Of a DNA stretch of 64,000 nucleotides, positions 19,510-31,331 are shown one piece after another. How positions within the stretch are numbered: position 1 is the first letter of the stretch; the number at the start of each line of letters is the position of its first letter. A model generated the notes under the pieces. The model was not told the origin of the DNA. It was given only the letters and a program-made list of their open reading frames with translations, and searched no databases. The position numbers and the translations under genes are program-made. The stretch is from Pedococcus badiiscoriae (GTDB lineage: Bacteria > Actinomycetota > Actinomycetes > Actinomycetales > Dermatophilaceae). The stretch covers positions 2,914,001 to 2,978,000 of the forward strand of contig NZ_JACCAB010000001.1 in the NCBI RefSeq assembly GCF_013408925.1, read 5' to 3'.

Positions 19510-19620
19510 GGGCGCCAGCGCACCTGCGCCGCCGCCCCGGCACACCCCTGTTGTTTGCCCGTACGATTCGTCATGCCGGCCCGTCGGTGGCCCCGCATGC
19601 GCCTAAGGACTGAGTACTCC

Positions 19621-22323
19621 ATGGAAACCGCCGAGATCAGGCGCCGCTTCCTCTCGTTCTACGAGAGCAAGGGCCACACGATCGTCCCCTCCTCGCCGCT
19701 GGTCTACGACGACCCCAACCTGTTGTTCGTCAACGCCGGGATGGTGCCGTTCAAGCCGTACTTCCTCGGTCAGCAGGCTCCGCAGTGGGACCGCGCCACC
19801 TCGGTGCAGAAGTGCGTGCGCACCGGTGACATCGAGGAGGTGGGCAAGACCTCACGGCACGGCACCTTCTTCCAGATGAACGGCAACTTCTCGTTCGGCG
19901 ACTACTTCAAGGAAGGCGCCATCACGTTCGCCTGGGAGCTCATCACGACGCCCCAGGGCCAGGGAGGCTACGGCCTGGACCCCGACAAGATCTGGCCCAC
20001 GGTCTACGAGGACGACGACGAGGCGTTCGACCTGTGGAAGAACACCATCGGCGTGCCCACGGAGCGGATCGTCCGGCGCGGCAAGCTCGACAACTACTGG
20101 CACATGGGGGTCCCCGGCCCCGGCGGCCCGTGCAGCGAGATCTACCTCGACCGTGGCCCGGAGTACGGCCGCGAAGGCGGTCCGGCCGTCGACGAGGACC
20201 GCTACCTCGAGTTCTGGAACCTCGTGTTCATGCAGTACGAGCTGTCCGCCGTCCGCGCCAAGGACGACTTCGACATCTCCGGCGACCTGCCCAAGAAGAA
20301 CATCGACACCGGCATGGGCCTCGAGCGGATGGCGACCCTGCTCCAGGGGGTCGACAACCTGTACGAGATCGACGAGGTCTACCCGGTGCTGGACCGGGCG
20401 GCCGAGCTGACCGGCAAGAAGTACGGCGCCCACTCCGGCCACGCGGCCAGCGAGTCGCACCCCGACGACGTGCGTCTGCGGGTCGTCGCGGACCACGTGC
20501 GGTCGAGTCTGATGCTCATCGGCGACGGCGTGACCCCCGGCAACGAGGGTCGCGGCTACGTGCTGCGCCGGATGCTGCGTCGCGCGGTGCGCTCGATGCG
20601 ACTGCTGGGGTTCGACGAGCCGAGCCTGCCGCTGCTGCTGCCGGTGTCCCTCGAGCGGATGAAGAACTCCTACCCCGAGCTGGAGGCCGGTTTCGACCGC
20701 ATCTCCCAGATCGCGTATGCCGAGGAGGAGGCGTTCCGTCGAACCCTCGCCGCGGGCACGACGATCCTCGACACGGCGGTCTCGCGCACCAAGGACTCCG
20801 GTGGCACGACCCTCGCCGGTGACCAGGCGTTCGCGCTGCACGACACCTACGGCTTCCCCATCGACCTGACGCTCGAGATGGCGTCGGAGCAGGGCCTGGA
20901 GGTCGACCGCGAGGGCTTCACCCGGCTCATGCAGGAGCAGCGCAACCGGGCCAAGGCCGACGCCAAGGCGAAGAAGGGCGGCCACGCCAACACCGAGGTC
21001 TGGAAGGACCTGCGTGCCCTCGGCGCCACGGACTGGCGCGCCTACCAGGAGCTGACCAGCGACGCGAAGGTGCTCGGCATCGTCGTGGACGGTGAGCGCG
21101 TCGAGGAGCTCGAGCCGGGCCAGCGCGGTCAGGTCGTGCTCGACCGCACGCCGTTCTATGCCGAGTCCGGCGGCCAGATCGCCGACGAGGGCGTCATCAC
21201 CGCCGACGGCGCCCACCTGAAGGTGGTGGACGTCCAGCGACCCGTCAAGGGACTGGTCGCGCACACCGTCGAGGTGGTCTCGGGTCCGCTGCGGACCGGT
21301 CAGGACGTGTCCGCGCAGGTGGACGCCGACTGGCGGGTCTCGGCCTGCCAGGCGCACTCGGGCACCCACGTCGTGCACGCGGCGCTGCGCCAGGTGCTCG
21401 GCCCGACCGCCCTGCAGTCGGGCTCGTACAACAAGCCGGGCTACCTGCGACTGGACTTCGCGTGGGGCCAGGGCCTCTCGCCCGAGACCCGCAGCGAGAT
21501 CGAGGAGGTCGCGAACCTCGCCGTCCGCCAGGACCTGCCGGTCTCCGCGCAGTACATGACCCTCCCGCAGGCGCGCGAGTTCGGCGCCCTCGCGCTGTTC
21601 GGTGAGACCTACGACGAGCAGGTCCGCGTCATCGAGATCGGCGGCCCCTGGTCGCGCGAGCTCTGCGGTGGGACGCACGTCGGCCACTCCTCGCAGATCG
21701 GCGCGCTGACGGTGACGGGGGAGTCGTCCGTCGGATCCGGGGTGCGACGCCTCGAGGCCTTCGTCGGCATGGAGGCACTGCGCTACCTCGCCAAGGAGCG
21801 GGCCCTGGTCGCCGAGCTGACCGACATCGTCAAGGTGCAGCCCAGCGAGCTCCGGGACCGGGTGGCGGCCCTCGTGACGCGCGTCCGCGACGCCGAGCGC
21901 GAGCTGGAGAAGCTGCGTCGCGAGCAGGTCCAGGCAGCCACCGGCAAGCTGGTCCACTACGCCCACGACGTCGCCGGCGTCCGGGTGCTCACCCACGACG
22001 CGGGCGATGGCGCATCGGCCGACGACCTGCGCACGATGGTCCTGGACCTGCGCGGCCGCCTCGGCGACACCGCGCCCTCGGTCGTGGCGCTGACGGGTGT
22101 GTCTGCCGGTCGGCCGGCCATCGTGGTGGCCACCAACCCCGGCGCCCGTGAGCGGGGCATCAAGGCCGGCGCCCTGGTGCGGCTCGCGGCCCAGGTGCTC
22201 GGCGGCGGCGGTGGCGGCAAGGACGACCTGGCGCAGGGCGGCGGGACCGACCCCAGCCGCACCGGCGAGGCGCTCGGCCAGATCGACAGCGCCGTCCACG
22301 CGGCGACCCAGGGACCTGGGTGA
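19621..22323 (+). CDS. alaS: Alanyl-tRNA synthetase
   Basis: The 900-residue class II synthetase starts METAEIRRRFLSFYESKGH. It has the catalytic core, the HSGTHVVHA editing-site zinc ligands (about residue 580) with CGGTHVGHSS (about 682) completing the editing centre, and the C-terminal coiled coil plus DHHA1-type C-Ala domain. ATG 19621 is used; an upstream in-frame start at 19555 would add residues not seen in the family. ruvX overlaps its stop (GTGA). A TACGAT at 19562-19567 is a possible -10. Confidence 0.97.
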   Translation: METAEIRRRFLSFYESKGHTIVPSSPLVYDDPNLLFVNAGMVPFKPYFLGQQAPQWDRATSVQKCVRTGDIEEVGKTSRHGTFFQMNGNFSFGDYFKEGAITFAWELITTPQGQGGYGLDPDKIWPTVYEDDDEAFDLWKNTIGVPTERIVRRGKLDNYWHMGVPGPGGPCSEIYLDRGPEYGREGGPAVDEDRYLEFWNLVFMQYELSAVRAKDDFDISGDLPKKNIDTGMGLERMATLLQGVDNLYEIDEVYPVLDRAAELTGKKYGAHSGHAASESHPDDVRLRVVADHVRSSLMLIGDGVTPGNEGRGYVLRRMLRRAVRSMRLLGFDEPSLPLLLPVSLERMKNSYPELEAGFDRISQIAYAEEEAFRRTLAAGTTILDTAVSRTKDSGGTTLAGDQAFALHDTYGFPIDLTLEMASEQGLEVDREGFTRLMQEQRNRAKADAKAKKGGHANTEVWKDLRALGATDWRAYQELTSDAKVLGIVVDGERVEELEPGQRGQVVLDRTPFYAESGGQIADEGVITADGAHLKVVDVQRPVKGLVAHTVEVVSGPLRTGQDVSAQVDADWRVSACQAHSGTHVVHAALRQVLGPTALQSGSYNKPGYLRLDFAWGQGLSPETRSEIEEVANLAVRQDLPVSAQYMTLPQAREFGALALFGETYDEQVRVIEIGGPWSRELCGGTHVGHSSQIGALTVTGESSVGSGVRRLEAFVGMEALRYLAKERALVAELTDIVKVQPSELRDRVAALVTRVRDAERELEKLRREQVQAATGKLVHYAHDVAGVRVLTHDAGDGASADDLRTMVLDLRGRLGDTAPSVVALTGVSAGRPAIVVATNPGARERGIKAGALVRLAAQVLGGGGGGKDDLAQGGGTDPSRTGEALGQIDSAVHAATQGPG

Positions 22324-22859
22324 ACCAGTCCGCCCCCACCTCGATGCCCACCCGCCACGGCCGGCGGGTGGGCATCGACGTCGGCAGCGTGCGCATCGGC
22401 GTCGCTGCCAGCGACCCGGACGCCCTCCTGGCCACGCCGGTGCGGACCGTGGCGAGGGATCCCGACCCCACCGCCGCAGCCTCGGCCGACCTCGAGGAGG
22501 TGGCCGCCATCGTGACCGAGCTGGCGGCCGTGGAGGTCGTGGTCGGCCTGCCTCGCACCCTGGCCGGTGCGGAAGGACCTGCCGCGGAGGCGGCCCGCAC
22601 GTATGCTGGGCGGCTGTCGGTGCGCATCGCCCCGGTGCCCGTGCGTCTGGTCGACGAACGGCTCACGACGGTCGACGCACACCGCAACCTCCGCGAGAGC
22701 GGGGTCGACGGTCGGCGTCAGCGTTCGGTTGTCGACCAGGCCGCCGCGGTGCTCATCCTGCAGGGTGCGCTCGACGCGGAGCGCAACTCCGGGCGACCGC
22801 CCGGTGAGCTGGTCAGGACGGACGGGCGCAAGCCCAGGACGAAGGACAGGCGGCGATGA
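22320..22859 (+). CDS. ruvX: Holliday junction resolvase-like protein RuvX/YqgF
   Basis: RNase H-fold nuclease of the YqgF family, implicated in pre-16S rRNA 5'-end maturation and related to RuvC. The 179-residue product has the first catalytic Asp in VGIDVGSVRIGVA, Glu in VVVGLP context and the final Asp in VDQAAAVLIL. N- and C-terminal extensions are low-complexity. The GTG start overlaps alaS and its stop overlaps mltG (ATGA), so alaS-ruvX-mltG-aroE form one chain. Confidence 0.92.
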   Translation: MNQSAPTSMPTRHGRRVGIDVGSVRIGVAASDPDALLATPVRTVARDPDPTAAASADLEEVAAIVTELAAVEVVVGLPRTLAGAEGPAAEAARTYAGRLSVRIAPVPVRLVDERLTTVDAHRNLRESGVDGRRQRSVVDQAAAVLILQGALDAERNSGRPPGELVRTDGRKPRTKDRRR

Positions 22860-24037
22860 CCAACCCCCATCTGGAGCACTCGATCTTCGGGGGGCACGAG
22901 GACGGGCACGGGAGCCCGTCCGACATCCGCAGCCGATCGGACCGTCGCCGGCCCGGGCGGCGACCGCGCCGTCGGGGGCGGCGTTTCGGCTGCCTGTTCG
23001 TGGCGCTCGCGATCGTCGCGGGGGCGGCGTTCGCGGCATACACGGTGCTGCGCCCCGTGGTCGACGGCTTCTTCGCGAGCAACGACTACCCGGGCCCCGG
23101 CACGGGTGAGGTGCAGGTCGTCGTCAACGATGGGGACACCGGCCGCACCATCGGCGCCGCGCTGCAGAAGGCCGACGTCGTCAAGTCGGTCAAGGCCTAC
23201 CTCGACGCCGCCGCGGCCGACCCGCGCTCGGCGGCGATCCAGCCCGGCAGCTACACGATGCGCAAGCAGATGACGGCCAAGGCCGCCCTGGCCATCCTCG
23301 TGGACTCCAAGAACCGCGTCGTCCCGCGCGTCACCGTGCGCGAGGGGCTCTGGAAGAGCGAGGTCTTCGCGGCCCTGTCCAAGGGCACCGGCGTGCCGGT
23401 CGCGGACTACATCGCGGCAGCCAAGGACGCCCAGGCCCTCGGCCTGCCGGCGGCCGCCAAGGGCAACGTCGAGGGATATCTCTACCCCGCGACCTACGAG
23501 TTCCCGGTGAAGGCGACGGCGGCCCAGCAGCTCAAGATCATGGTGGCCCAGGCGCTGGCCGAGCTCCAGAAGGCCGGCGTCGCGGAGGCCGACTACCAGC
23601 GGACGCTCATCGTGGCCTCGATCGTCGAGGGCGAGGCCGGGGTCGCCGACCGTGGCAAGGTCGCCCGCGTCGTGGAGAACCGCCTCGACAACCCGAGGGG
23701 CCCCACCGTCGGCCTGCTGCAGATGGACTCGACGGTCAACTTCGCGCTCCAGAAGCGCGGCAACCTCACCAAGCCCCAGTACGACTCCGCGAAGTCCAAC
23801 CCCTACGACACCTACACCCACAAGGGCCTTCCCCCGGGTCCGATCAGCAGTCCGGGCGCCAAGGCCATCGAGGCCGCTGCGCACCCGACCCCGGGGCCGT
23901 GGTTCTACTTCGTGACGGTCAACTACGACACCGGCGAGACCCTCTTCGCCACCACCCAGGCCGAGCACGACCGCAACAACGCGCAGCGGCAGGCCTGGTG
24001 CGACGCCAACAAGCCGAAGTGCGAGGGCGGTGGCTGA
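22856..24037 (+). CDS. mltG: Endolytic transglycosylase MltG
   Basis: Inner-membrane murein lyase that cuts nascent glycan strands and sets their length. The 393-residue product has a basic cytoplasmic tail ([15 protein letters not shown], about residues 27-43), one TM (about 44-65), then a YceG domain with the catalytic Glu in IVASIVEGEAG (about residue 262) and the LQMDSTVNFAL and NPYDTYTHKGLPPGPIS segments. Full length. Starts with ATGA overlap on ruvX and overlaps aroE by 8 bp. Confidence 0.94.
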   Translation: MTNPHLEHSIFGGHEDGHGSPSDIRSRSDRRRPGRRPRRRGRRFGCLFVALAIVAGAAFAAYTVLRPVVDGFFASNDYPGPGTGEVQVVVNDGDTGRTIGAALQKADVVKSVKAYLDAAAADPRSAAIQPGSYTMRKQMTAKAALAILVDSKNRVVPRVTVREGLWKSEVFAALSKGTGVPVADYIAAAKDAQALGLPAAAKGNVEGYLYPATYEFPVKATAAQQLKIMVAQALAELQKAGVAEADYQRTLIVASIVEGEAGVADRGKVARVVENRLDNPRGPTVGLLQMDSTVNFALQKRGNLTKPQYDSAKSNPYDTYTHKGLPPGPISSPGAKAIEAAAHPTPGPWFYFVTVNYDTGETLFATTQAEHDRNNAQRQAWCDANKPKCEGGG

Positions 24038-24848
24038 CCCGCGCCGCGCGGCGGTCCTCGGATCACCGGTGGCGCACTCCCTGTCACCGGTGCTGCACAG
24101 CGCGGGCTACCGAGCGCTGGGCCTCACGCAGTGGTCGTATGCCGCGCACGAGGTGCGCGAGTCGGAGCTCGCCGGGTGGGTGGGCGCCCTCGACGGCTCG
24201 TGGCGGGGACTCAGCCTCACGATGCCCCTCAAGGAGGTCGCCTCCACCGTCGCCACGACCACCACCGAGACGGCCCGCGTCACTGGTGCGGTGAACACGC
24301 TGGTGCGCCGGGGCGACGGTGGCTGGGACGCCCACAACACCGATGTCCGGGGGATCGAGGCGGCGCTGGCGGCCGTCGAGCACGGCGGTAGCACCACCGT
24401 GCTCGGAGGGGGCGCCACGGCGCGGTCCGCGGTGATCGCCCTCGGTGGCCTCGGGGTGGAACGGATCCGGCTCGCGGTGCGCGGTGAGCCCCGGCCCGAG
24501 ACCCTGCGCGTCGCCGTGCACGCCGGCATCGCCGTGGAGGTCGTCCCGCTGGCGTCGTGGGGCAGAGGTCACCGCGGCGGACTCGTGGTCAGCACCCTGC
24601 CGCCCGCGGCCTCCGAGTCGGCTGCGCTGGCCATGGGGCACCACAGCCGCCCGGGCACCCTGATGGATGTGGTCTACGCGGACTGGCCCACGCCGCTGGC
24701 CCGCGCGGCCGCCGCGGTGGGCATGGAGGTGGTGTCGGGGCTCGACATGCTGGTCTATCAGGCGGCCGAGCAGTTCCGGCTGTTCACCGGTGAGCAGGCG
24801 CCGGTCCAGGCGATGTACGCGGCCGGGAGACAGGCCCTCGGCCGATGA
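24030..24848 (+). CDS. aroE: Shikimate 5-dehydrogenase
   Basis: Reduces 3-dehydroshikimate to shikimate with NADPH. The 272-residue product shows the substrate-binding VLGSPVAHSLSPVLH, the catalytic Lys in LTMPLK, AVNTLV, and the nucleotide loop VLGGGATARSA. The basic residue pattern after the third strand (RGEPRPE) favours NADPH. GTG start at 24030 lies inside mltG, 8-bp overlap. First gene of the aromatic branch in this chain. Confidence 0.95.
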   Translation: MADPRRAAVLGSPVAHSLSPVLHSAGYRALGLTQWSYAAHEVRESELAGWVGALDGSWRGLSLTMPLKEVASTVATTTTETARVTGAVNTLVRRGDGGWDAHNTDVRGIEAALAAVEHGGSTTVLGGGATARSAVIALGGLGVERIRLAVRGEPRPETLRVAVHAGIAVEVVPLASWGRGHRGGLVVSTLPPAASESAALAMGHHSRPGTLMDVVYADWPTPLARAAAAVGMEVVSGLDMLVYQAAEQFRLFTGEQAPVQAMYAAGRQALGR

Positions 24849-25540
24849 TCGACGTCGCTACCGGCTCGGGGGTCGCCGCCTGGGTCGTCCTCCTGCTGGC
24901 CGTGGCAGGGGCGGGCCTCGGAGCGCTGACGGGGCGCACGCTCGCGCGGGCCGGCTACCGGATCGAGTCCGACGAGGCCGGCGCGCCCCCTCGCCACTGG
25001 TGGTGGCCGGCCGTCGAGCTGGCGCTCCTGTGGGCGCTGGTGGGCTGGCGGTTCGGCGACTTCGCGGGCTGGGCCGCCCTGCCGCCGTACCTGTTGTTCG
25101 CCTGGCTGGCCGTCGGGCTGGTGTGGATCGACGCCGACGTGCACCGGCTCCCGGACGGGCTGGTGCTGCCGGCCTACCCTGCCCTGCTCGTGCTGGTCGT
25201 CATCGCCACGGCCGGCCTGGGTGACTGGAGCGCCCTCGTGCGGGCGCTGGCCTGCCTGGCGGGCATGTACGCCCTGTACTTCGTCCTGGCGTTCGTCTCG
25301 CCGAGCTCGCTGGGCTTCGGCGACGTCAAGCTGTCCGGCCTGATCGGGCTGCTGCTGGGGTGGATCGGCGTCGGGCAGGCCGTGGTCGGCCTGTTGGCGG
25401 CGTTCGTCGTGGGTGGGCTGATCGCGGTGGTCATGCTGGTCGGGCAACGGGTCGGGCTGCGCTCGCACATCGCGTTCGGGCCGTCGATGATCGCCGGCGC
25501 GTTCGTCGCGCTGGTCTTCGAGTACCACGTGCTGGCCTAG
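24845..25540 (+). CDS. A24 prepilin peptidase-like membrane protein
   Basis: The 231-residue polytopic protein has both catalytic Asp motifs of type IV prepilin peptidases: [11 protein letters not shown] (about residue 97) and GFGDVK (about residue 158). It lacks the N-terminal methyltransferase domain with paired CxxC seen in long PilD. A homolog occupies the same place in the mycobacterial shikimate cluster. No pilin or secretion gene is in the window, so it probably processes substrates encoded elsewhere (Flp/Tad pili or competence-like pseudopilins). Confidence 0.87.
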   Translation: MIDVATGSGVAAWVVLLLAVAGAGLGALTGRTLARAGYRIESDEAGAPPRHWWWPAVELALLWALVGWRFGDFAGWAALPPYLLFAWLAVGLVWIDADVHRLPDGLVLPAYPALLVLVVIATAGLGDWSALVRALACLAGMYALYFVLAFVSPSSLGFGDVKLSGLIGLLLGWIGVGQAVVGLLAAFVVGGLIAVVMLVGQRVGLRSHIAFGPSMIAGAFVALVFEYHVLA

Positions 25541-25577
25541 CCGAACCGGCCCGTGGCCTGCATGGGAGGATCGGGGC

Positions 25578-28416
<2,839 letters not shown>

Positions 28417-28441
28417 CCAGGGCCCGAGAGATTTCCAGATC

Positions 28442-28476
28442 CTTCAGAGCCAACGTTCAGCCGACGTTCAGAACCC
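28442..28476 (+). promoter_or_regulatory. Direct repeats resembling a PhoP/RegX3 box
   Basis: GTTCAG occurs at 28455 and 28466, exactly 11 nt apart, with a weaker CTTCAG at 28442. Eleven-nt direct repeats headed by GTTCA are the form of the Streptomyces PHO box and the mycobacterial RegX3 site. They lie about 55-85 bp before the esterase gene. Confidence 0.35.
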
Positions 28477-28528
28477 CAGTCCATAGTCGCCCCATGGGAA
28501 GTCGCCGTCGATCAGGGTGGGGCGACTG

Positions 28529-29644
28529 ATGGAAATCACTGACGTGAGCCTGCTGGTCCTGTTGGGCCTGGTGGCCCTCGCGCTGTTCGGCCTCGTCGTG
28601 GCCGGGGTGCCTCGCTTCCACAACGTCCTGGCGGTTCGCGCCATGCGCGCTGCCCAGGTCCTGCTGCTGAACCTCGTGGTGGTGGCTCTGTGCGGGGCAG
28701 TGCTCAACGACCAGTACGTCTTCTACTCGAGCTGGGCGGACATGTTCGGCTCTCGGGCGACGCAGGTGAGGCTCCACCACGGTGGGACGGCCCACCAGGC
28801 GATCGCTGCCCAGGTGGCCGGCCCGGGCCTGTCTCACGTCGTCAGCCTGGGCCCGCTTCCACCGCTTCCCCAGCCCGGCTCGCGGCTGCAGACCTACAAC
28901 GTGGTCGACCATCGCTCGGACGCCCAGGGCCAGGTGCTCGTCTACCTGCCCGTCGGCTACGACCCGACGTCGTCGCGCACCTACCCGGTGGTCCTCGGGC
29001 TGCACGGCTTCCCGGGTGGCCCGCAGAGCTTCGTGCGGCTCAGCTTCCTCAAGAGCATCGACTCCCTCACCGCCGAGCACCGGTTCGCGCCGTCGATCGT
29101 CGTGATCCCGAGGATCGACACCCCCTCGACCCTCGACACCGAGTGCGTCAACGGTGCCGCGGGTCAGCAGCAGACCGACACCTGGCTCTCCCAGGACATC
29201 CCGGCGTGGACGCTGCGCCACTTCCACGTCCGCACCGACCGCACCTCGTGGGCCACCGTGGGGTACTCCTACGGTGCCTGGTGCGCCGCGTCGCTCGCGT
29301 TGCGCCACCCTGACGTCTTCGGCGCCGCGGTCCTCCTGCAGGGGTACTTCCGGCCGGACTTCAGCGCCGGGTACGACCCACTGGGCAAGGCGAGCCTCCA
29401 CGCGTACGACCTGATCGCCCTCGCCCGCAGGGACCCTCCGCCCGTCGCGATGTGGGTGCTCACCTCCCGCGAGGACTCGCTGTCCTACCCCACCACGTCG
29501 AAGTTCCTCAGCGTGGCGCGACCGCCCCTCGACATCGTGGCCACCGTGCTCGCCCACGGCGGCCACCGGGCTGCGGTCTTCGACCCGCACATCCCCGACG
29601 CCATGGCCTGGCTCGGCCAGACGCTGCCGGGCTTCCACGCGTAG
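28529..29644 (+). CDS. Membrane-anchored esterase of the antigen 85/esterase D fold
   Basis: The 371-residue product starts [15 protein letters not shown]; two transmembrane segments (about residues 5-27 and 37-57) precede an extracytoplasmic alpha/beta hydrolase domain. The nucleophile elbow is GYSYGAW (Ser at about 247) and a His in HGGHRAAVF closes the triad. This is the PF00756 superfamily, which includes mycolyltransferases and other surface acyl-esterases; nothing shows which substrate is used here. An in-frame GTG at 28517 is less likely. The gene stands where mycobacteria have aroQ-pepQ, and it is preceded by PHO-box-like repeats. Confidence 0.78.
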   Translation: MEITDVSLLVLLGLVALALFGLVVAGVPRFHNVLAVRAMRAAQVLLLNLVVVALCGAVLNDQYVFYSSWADMFGSRATQVRLHHGGTAHQAIAAQVAGPGLSHVVSLGPLPPLPQPGSRLQTYNVVDHRSDAQGQVLVYLPVGYDPTSSRTYPVVLGLHGFPGGPQSFVRLSFLKSIDSLTAEHRFAPSIVVIPRIDTPSTLDTECVNGAAGQQQTDTWLSQDIPAWTLRHFHVRTDRTSWATVGYSYGAWCAASLALRHPDVFGAAVLLQGYFRPDFSAGYDPLGKASLHAYDLIALARRDPPPVAMWVLTSREDSLSYPTTSKFLSVARPPLDIVATVLAHGGHRAAVFDPHIPDAMAWLGQTLPGFHA

Positions 29645-29677
29645 GTGAGCGATTCGGGGGAGCGTGGGGCCGACGGC

Positions 29678-29683
29678 TAGACT
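29678..29683 (+). promoter_or_regulatory. -10 element of efp
   Basis: TAGACT in the 155-bp gap before efp. A leader of about 110 nt would follow, containing a short ORF at 29726. Confidence 0.45.
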
Positions 29684-29725
29684 GTCCGCCGACTCCCACC
29701 CCGAACCATCCGGGCGTAGCAGGAA

Positions 29726-29839
29726 ATGAAAACGTCCGGGACTGTCGCGCGCTCACGCGCGCGCGGCATACCGGCTGCCTTGAAGAGAAGAGAACACACG
29801 TGGCATCGACCAACGACCTCAAGAACGGCCTGGTCCTGA
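29726..29839 (+). CDS. Possible 37-residue upstream ORF overlapping efp
   Basis: ATG 29726 has AGGAA directly upstream and opens 37 codons ([20 protein letters not shown]...) that end at 29837-29839, inside efp in another frame. It is Arg-rich and its frame contains the rare ATA codon within a GGCATAC word. It may be a regulatory uORF or chance. Confidence 0.25.
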   Translation: MKTSGTVARSRARGIPAALKRREHTWHRPTTSRTAWS

Positions 29840-30360
29840 ACCTCGAGGGCCAGCTCTGGTCCGTCGTGGAGTTCCAGCACGTCAAGCCCGGCAAGGGCCC
29901 GGCGTTCGTGCGGACCAAGCTCAAGAACGTCCTGTCGGGCAAGGTGGTCGACAAGACCTTCAACGCGGGCGTCAAGGTCGAGACCGCCAACGTCGACCGC
30001 CGCGACATGCAGTACCTGTACAAGGACGGGTCCGATTTCGTCTTCATGGACGGGTCCACCTACGAGCAGATCCACATCCCCGAGGCGACCGTCGGCGACG
30101 TCGCCAACTACCTGCTGGAGAACCAGACGGCGCAGGTCGCCACCCACGACGGGACCGTTCTCTACGTCGAGCTGCCCACCTCGGTCGTCCTCGAGATCAC
30201 CTACACCGAGCCGGGCCTGCAGGGCGACCGGTCCACGGGTGGCACCAAGCCGGCCACCCTCGAGACCGGGGCGACCATCAACGTCCCGCTGTTCCTCGAG
30301 CAGGGCACCAAGGTCAAGGTGGACACCCGCGACGGTTCCTACCTCGGCCGCGTCAACTAA
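29800..30360 (+). CDS. efp: Elongation factor P
   Basis: Relieves ribosome stalling at polyproline stretches. The 186-residue product starts [20 protein letters not shown] and has three beta-barrel domains. The tip loop reads [10 protein letters not shown]: the PGKGP palindromic loop known in actinobacterial EF-P, which is reported to work with an unmodified Lys. GTG 29800 has a GAAGAGAAG purine tract upstream. nusB follows 15 bp downstream. Confidence 0.96.
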   Translation: MASTNDLKNGLVLNLEGQLWSVVEFQHVKPGKGPAFVRTKLKNVLSGKVVDKTFNAGVKVETANVDRRDMQYLYKDGSDFVFMDGSTYEQIHIPEATVGDVANYLLENQTAQVATHDGTVLYVELPTSVVLEITYTEPGLQGDRSTGGTKPATLETGATINVPLFLEQGTKVKVDTRDGSYLGRVN

Positions 30361-30375
30361 CGGAGCCCCGACCCT

Positions 30376-30789
30376 GTGTCTGCCAGAAGCAAAGCGCGCA
30401 AGCGCGCGATCGACCTCCTCTTCGAGGCCGAGAACCGCGGGCTGAACGCTCGCGACCTGCTCGCCGAGCGACTCGCGAAGCCGGTCACCGAGGCTCCGCT
30501 CAACCAGTACACCTCCGACCTCGTCGAAGGCGTGGTCGCGCACTGGACCGACATCAACGAGCTGCTCGCGACCTACTCGCAGGGCTGGACCCTCGACCGG
30601 ATGCCCAGCGTCGACCGCGCGATCCTGCGGCTCGGGGCGTTCGAGGTGCTCTACGCCACCGAGGTCCCCGAGAGCGTCGCCATCGCCGAGGCCGTCGAGC
30701 TGGCCAAGAGCCTGTCCACGGACGACTCGCCGAAGTTCGTCAACGGCCTGCTCGGCCGCCTGGCCGAGGTCAAGCCGACGCTCGCCTGA
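30376..30789 (+). CDS. nusB: Transcription antitermination factor NusB
   Basis: Binds boxA RNA with S10 and takes part in rRNA antitermination. The 137-residue all-helical product starts VSARSKARKRAIDLLFEAENRG and contains PSVDRAILRLGAFEVLYATEVP and FVNGLLGRLAE, the family signatures. GTG start 15 bp after efp, so the two are co-transcribed. Confidence 0.95.
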   Translation: MSARSKARKRAIDLLFEAENRGLNARDLLAERLAKPVTEAPLNQYTSDLVEGVVAHWTDINELLATYSQGWTLDRMPSVDRAILRLGAFEVLYATEVPESVAIAEAVELAKSLSTDDSPKFVNGLLGRLAEVKPTLA

Positions 30790-30827
30790 CGCGGAACCCT
30801 TCGGGTACCGCCAGACGTCACACCGGT

Positions 30828-31265
30828 ATGCCACGGATGAGGTCCGGCTCCGCCAGGCTGCTCACGGCAGCTCTTGTGGCAGGTCTCCTGGCCACGGGGT
30901 GCGGCAGCCAAGGGGGCCCAAGGGGCCCAGGGGGCAGCTCGGGCTCGGGCTCGCGTGGGCCCTCGGCATCGCCGTCGTCCTCGACGGATCTCACCACGAC
31001 GCAGCCCTCTGGTCCGAAGCAGCCCCAGCTCACCATCGAGGGGACCGTCGCGGCGGGGGTCGAGGGCTCGTGCCTCGTACTCAGTGCCGCTGGCCGCGTC
31101 TACCTCCTGGTGGGTGACACCACCGCTGTCGTGGCGGGGGAGCGTGTCAGGCTGACCGGCCGGCCGGCCCCCTCCCTGAGGACGACCTGCCAGGCGGGGG
31201 TTCCCTTCCAGGTCCAGCAGGTCGAGAAGATGACGCCCGCGCCAGGCGGCTACGCACCTCGGTAG
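30828..31265 (+). CDS. Secreted lipoprotein of unknown function
   Basis: The 145-residue product has a lipoprotein signal peptide with lipobox LATGC (Cys25), then a Gly/Ser/Pro-rich linker (about residues 27-65) and a small beta-rich domain (about 68-135) beginning LTIEGTVAAGVEGSCLVL with two Cys that could pair. The domain resembles small OB-like lipoprotein domains but I do not recognise the family. ATG 30828 is used (30837 is also possible). It follows nusB by 38 bp and ends at a strong hairpin. Confidence 0.7.
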   Translation: MPRMRSGSARLLTAALVAGLLATGCGSQGGPRGPGGSSGSGSRGPSASPSSSTDLTTTQPSGPKQPQLTIEGTVAAGVEGSCLVLSAAGRVYLLVGDTTAVVAGERVRLTGRPAPSLRTTCQAGVPFQVQQVEKMTPAPGGYAPR

Positions 31266-31270
31266 GACGA

Positions 31271-31306
31271 CCTTCGGGGGCCCGGCGAGCGCCGAGCCCC
31301 CGAAGG
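31271..31306. terminator. Strong bidirectional hairpin between convergent genes
   Basis: CCTTCGGGGGC (31271-31281) pairs with GCCCCCGAAGG (31296-31306), and the loop contains a second stem CGGCG/CGCCG. It separates the plus-strand lipoprotein gene from the minus-strand protease gene. Confidence 0.75.
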
Positions 31307-31331
31307 GTGAGAGGTGCGGTTCTGCGGTCGA

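Noticed and set aside
19852..22299. An 800-codon open frame antisense to alaS
   Set aside because: Shadow of alaS; no family signature and no start signals.
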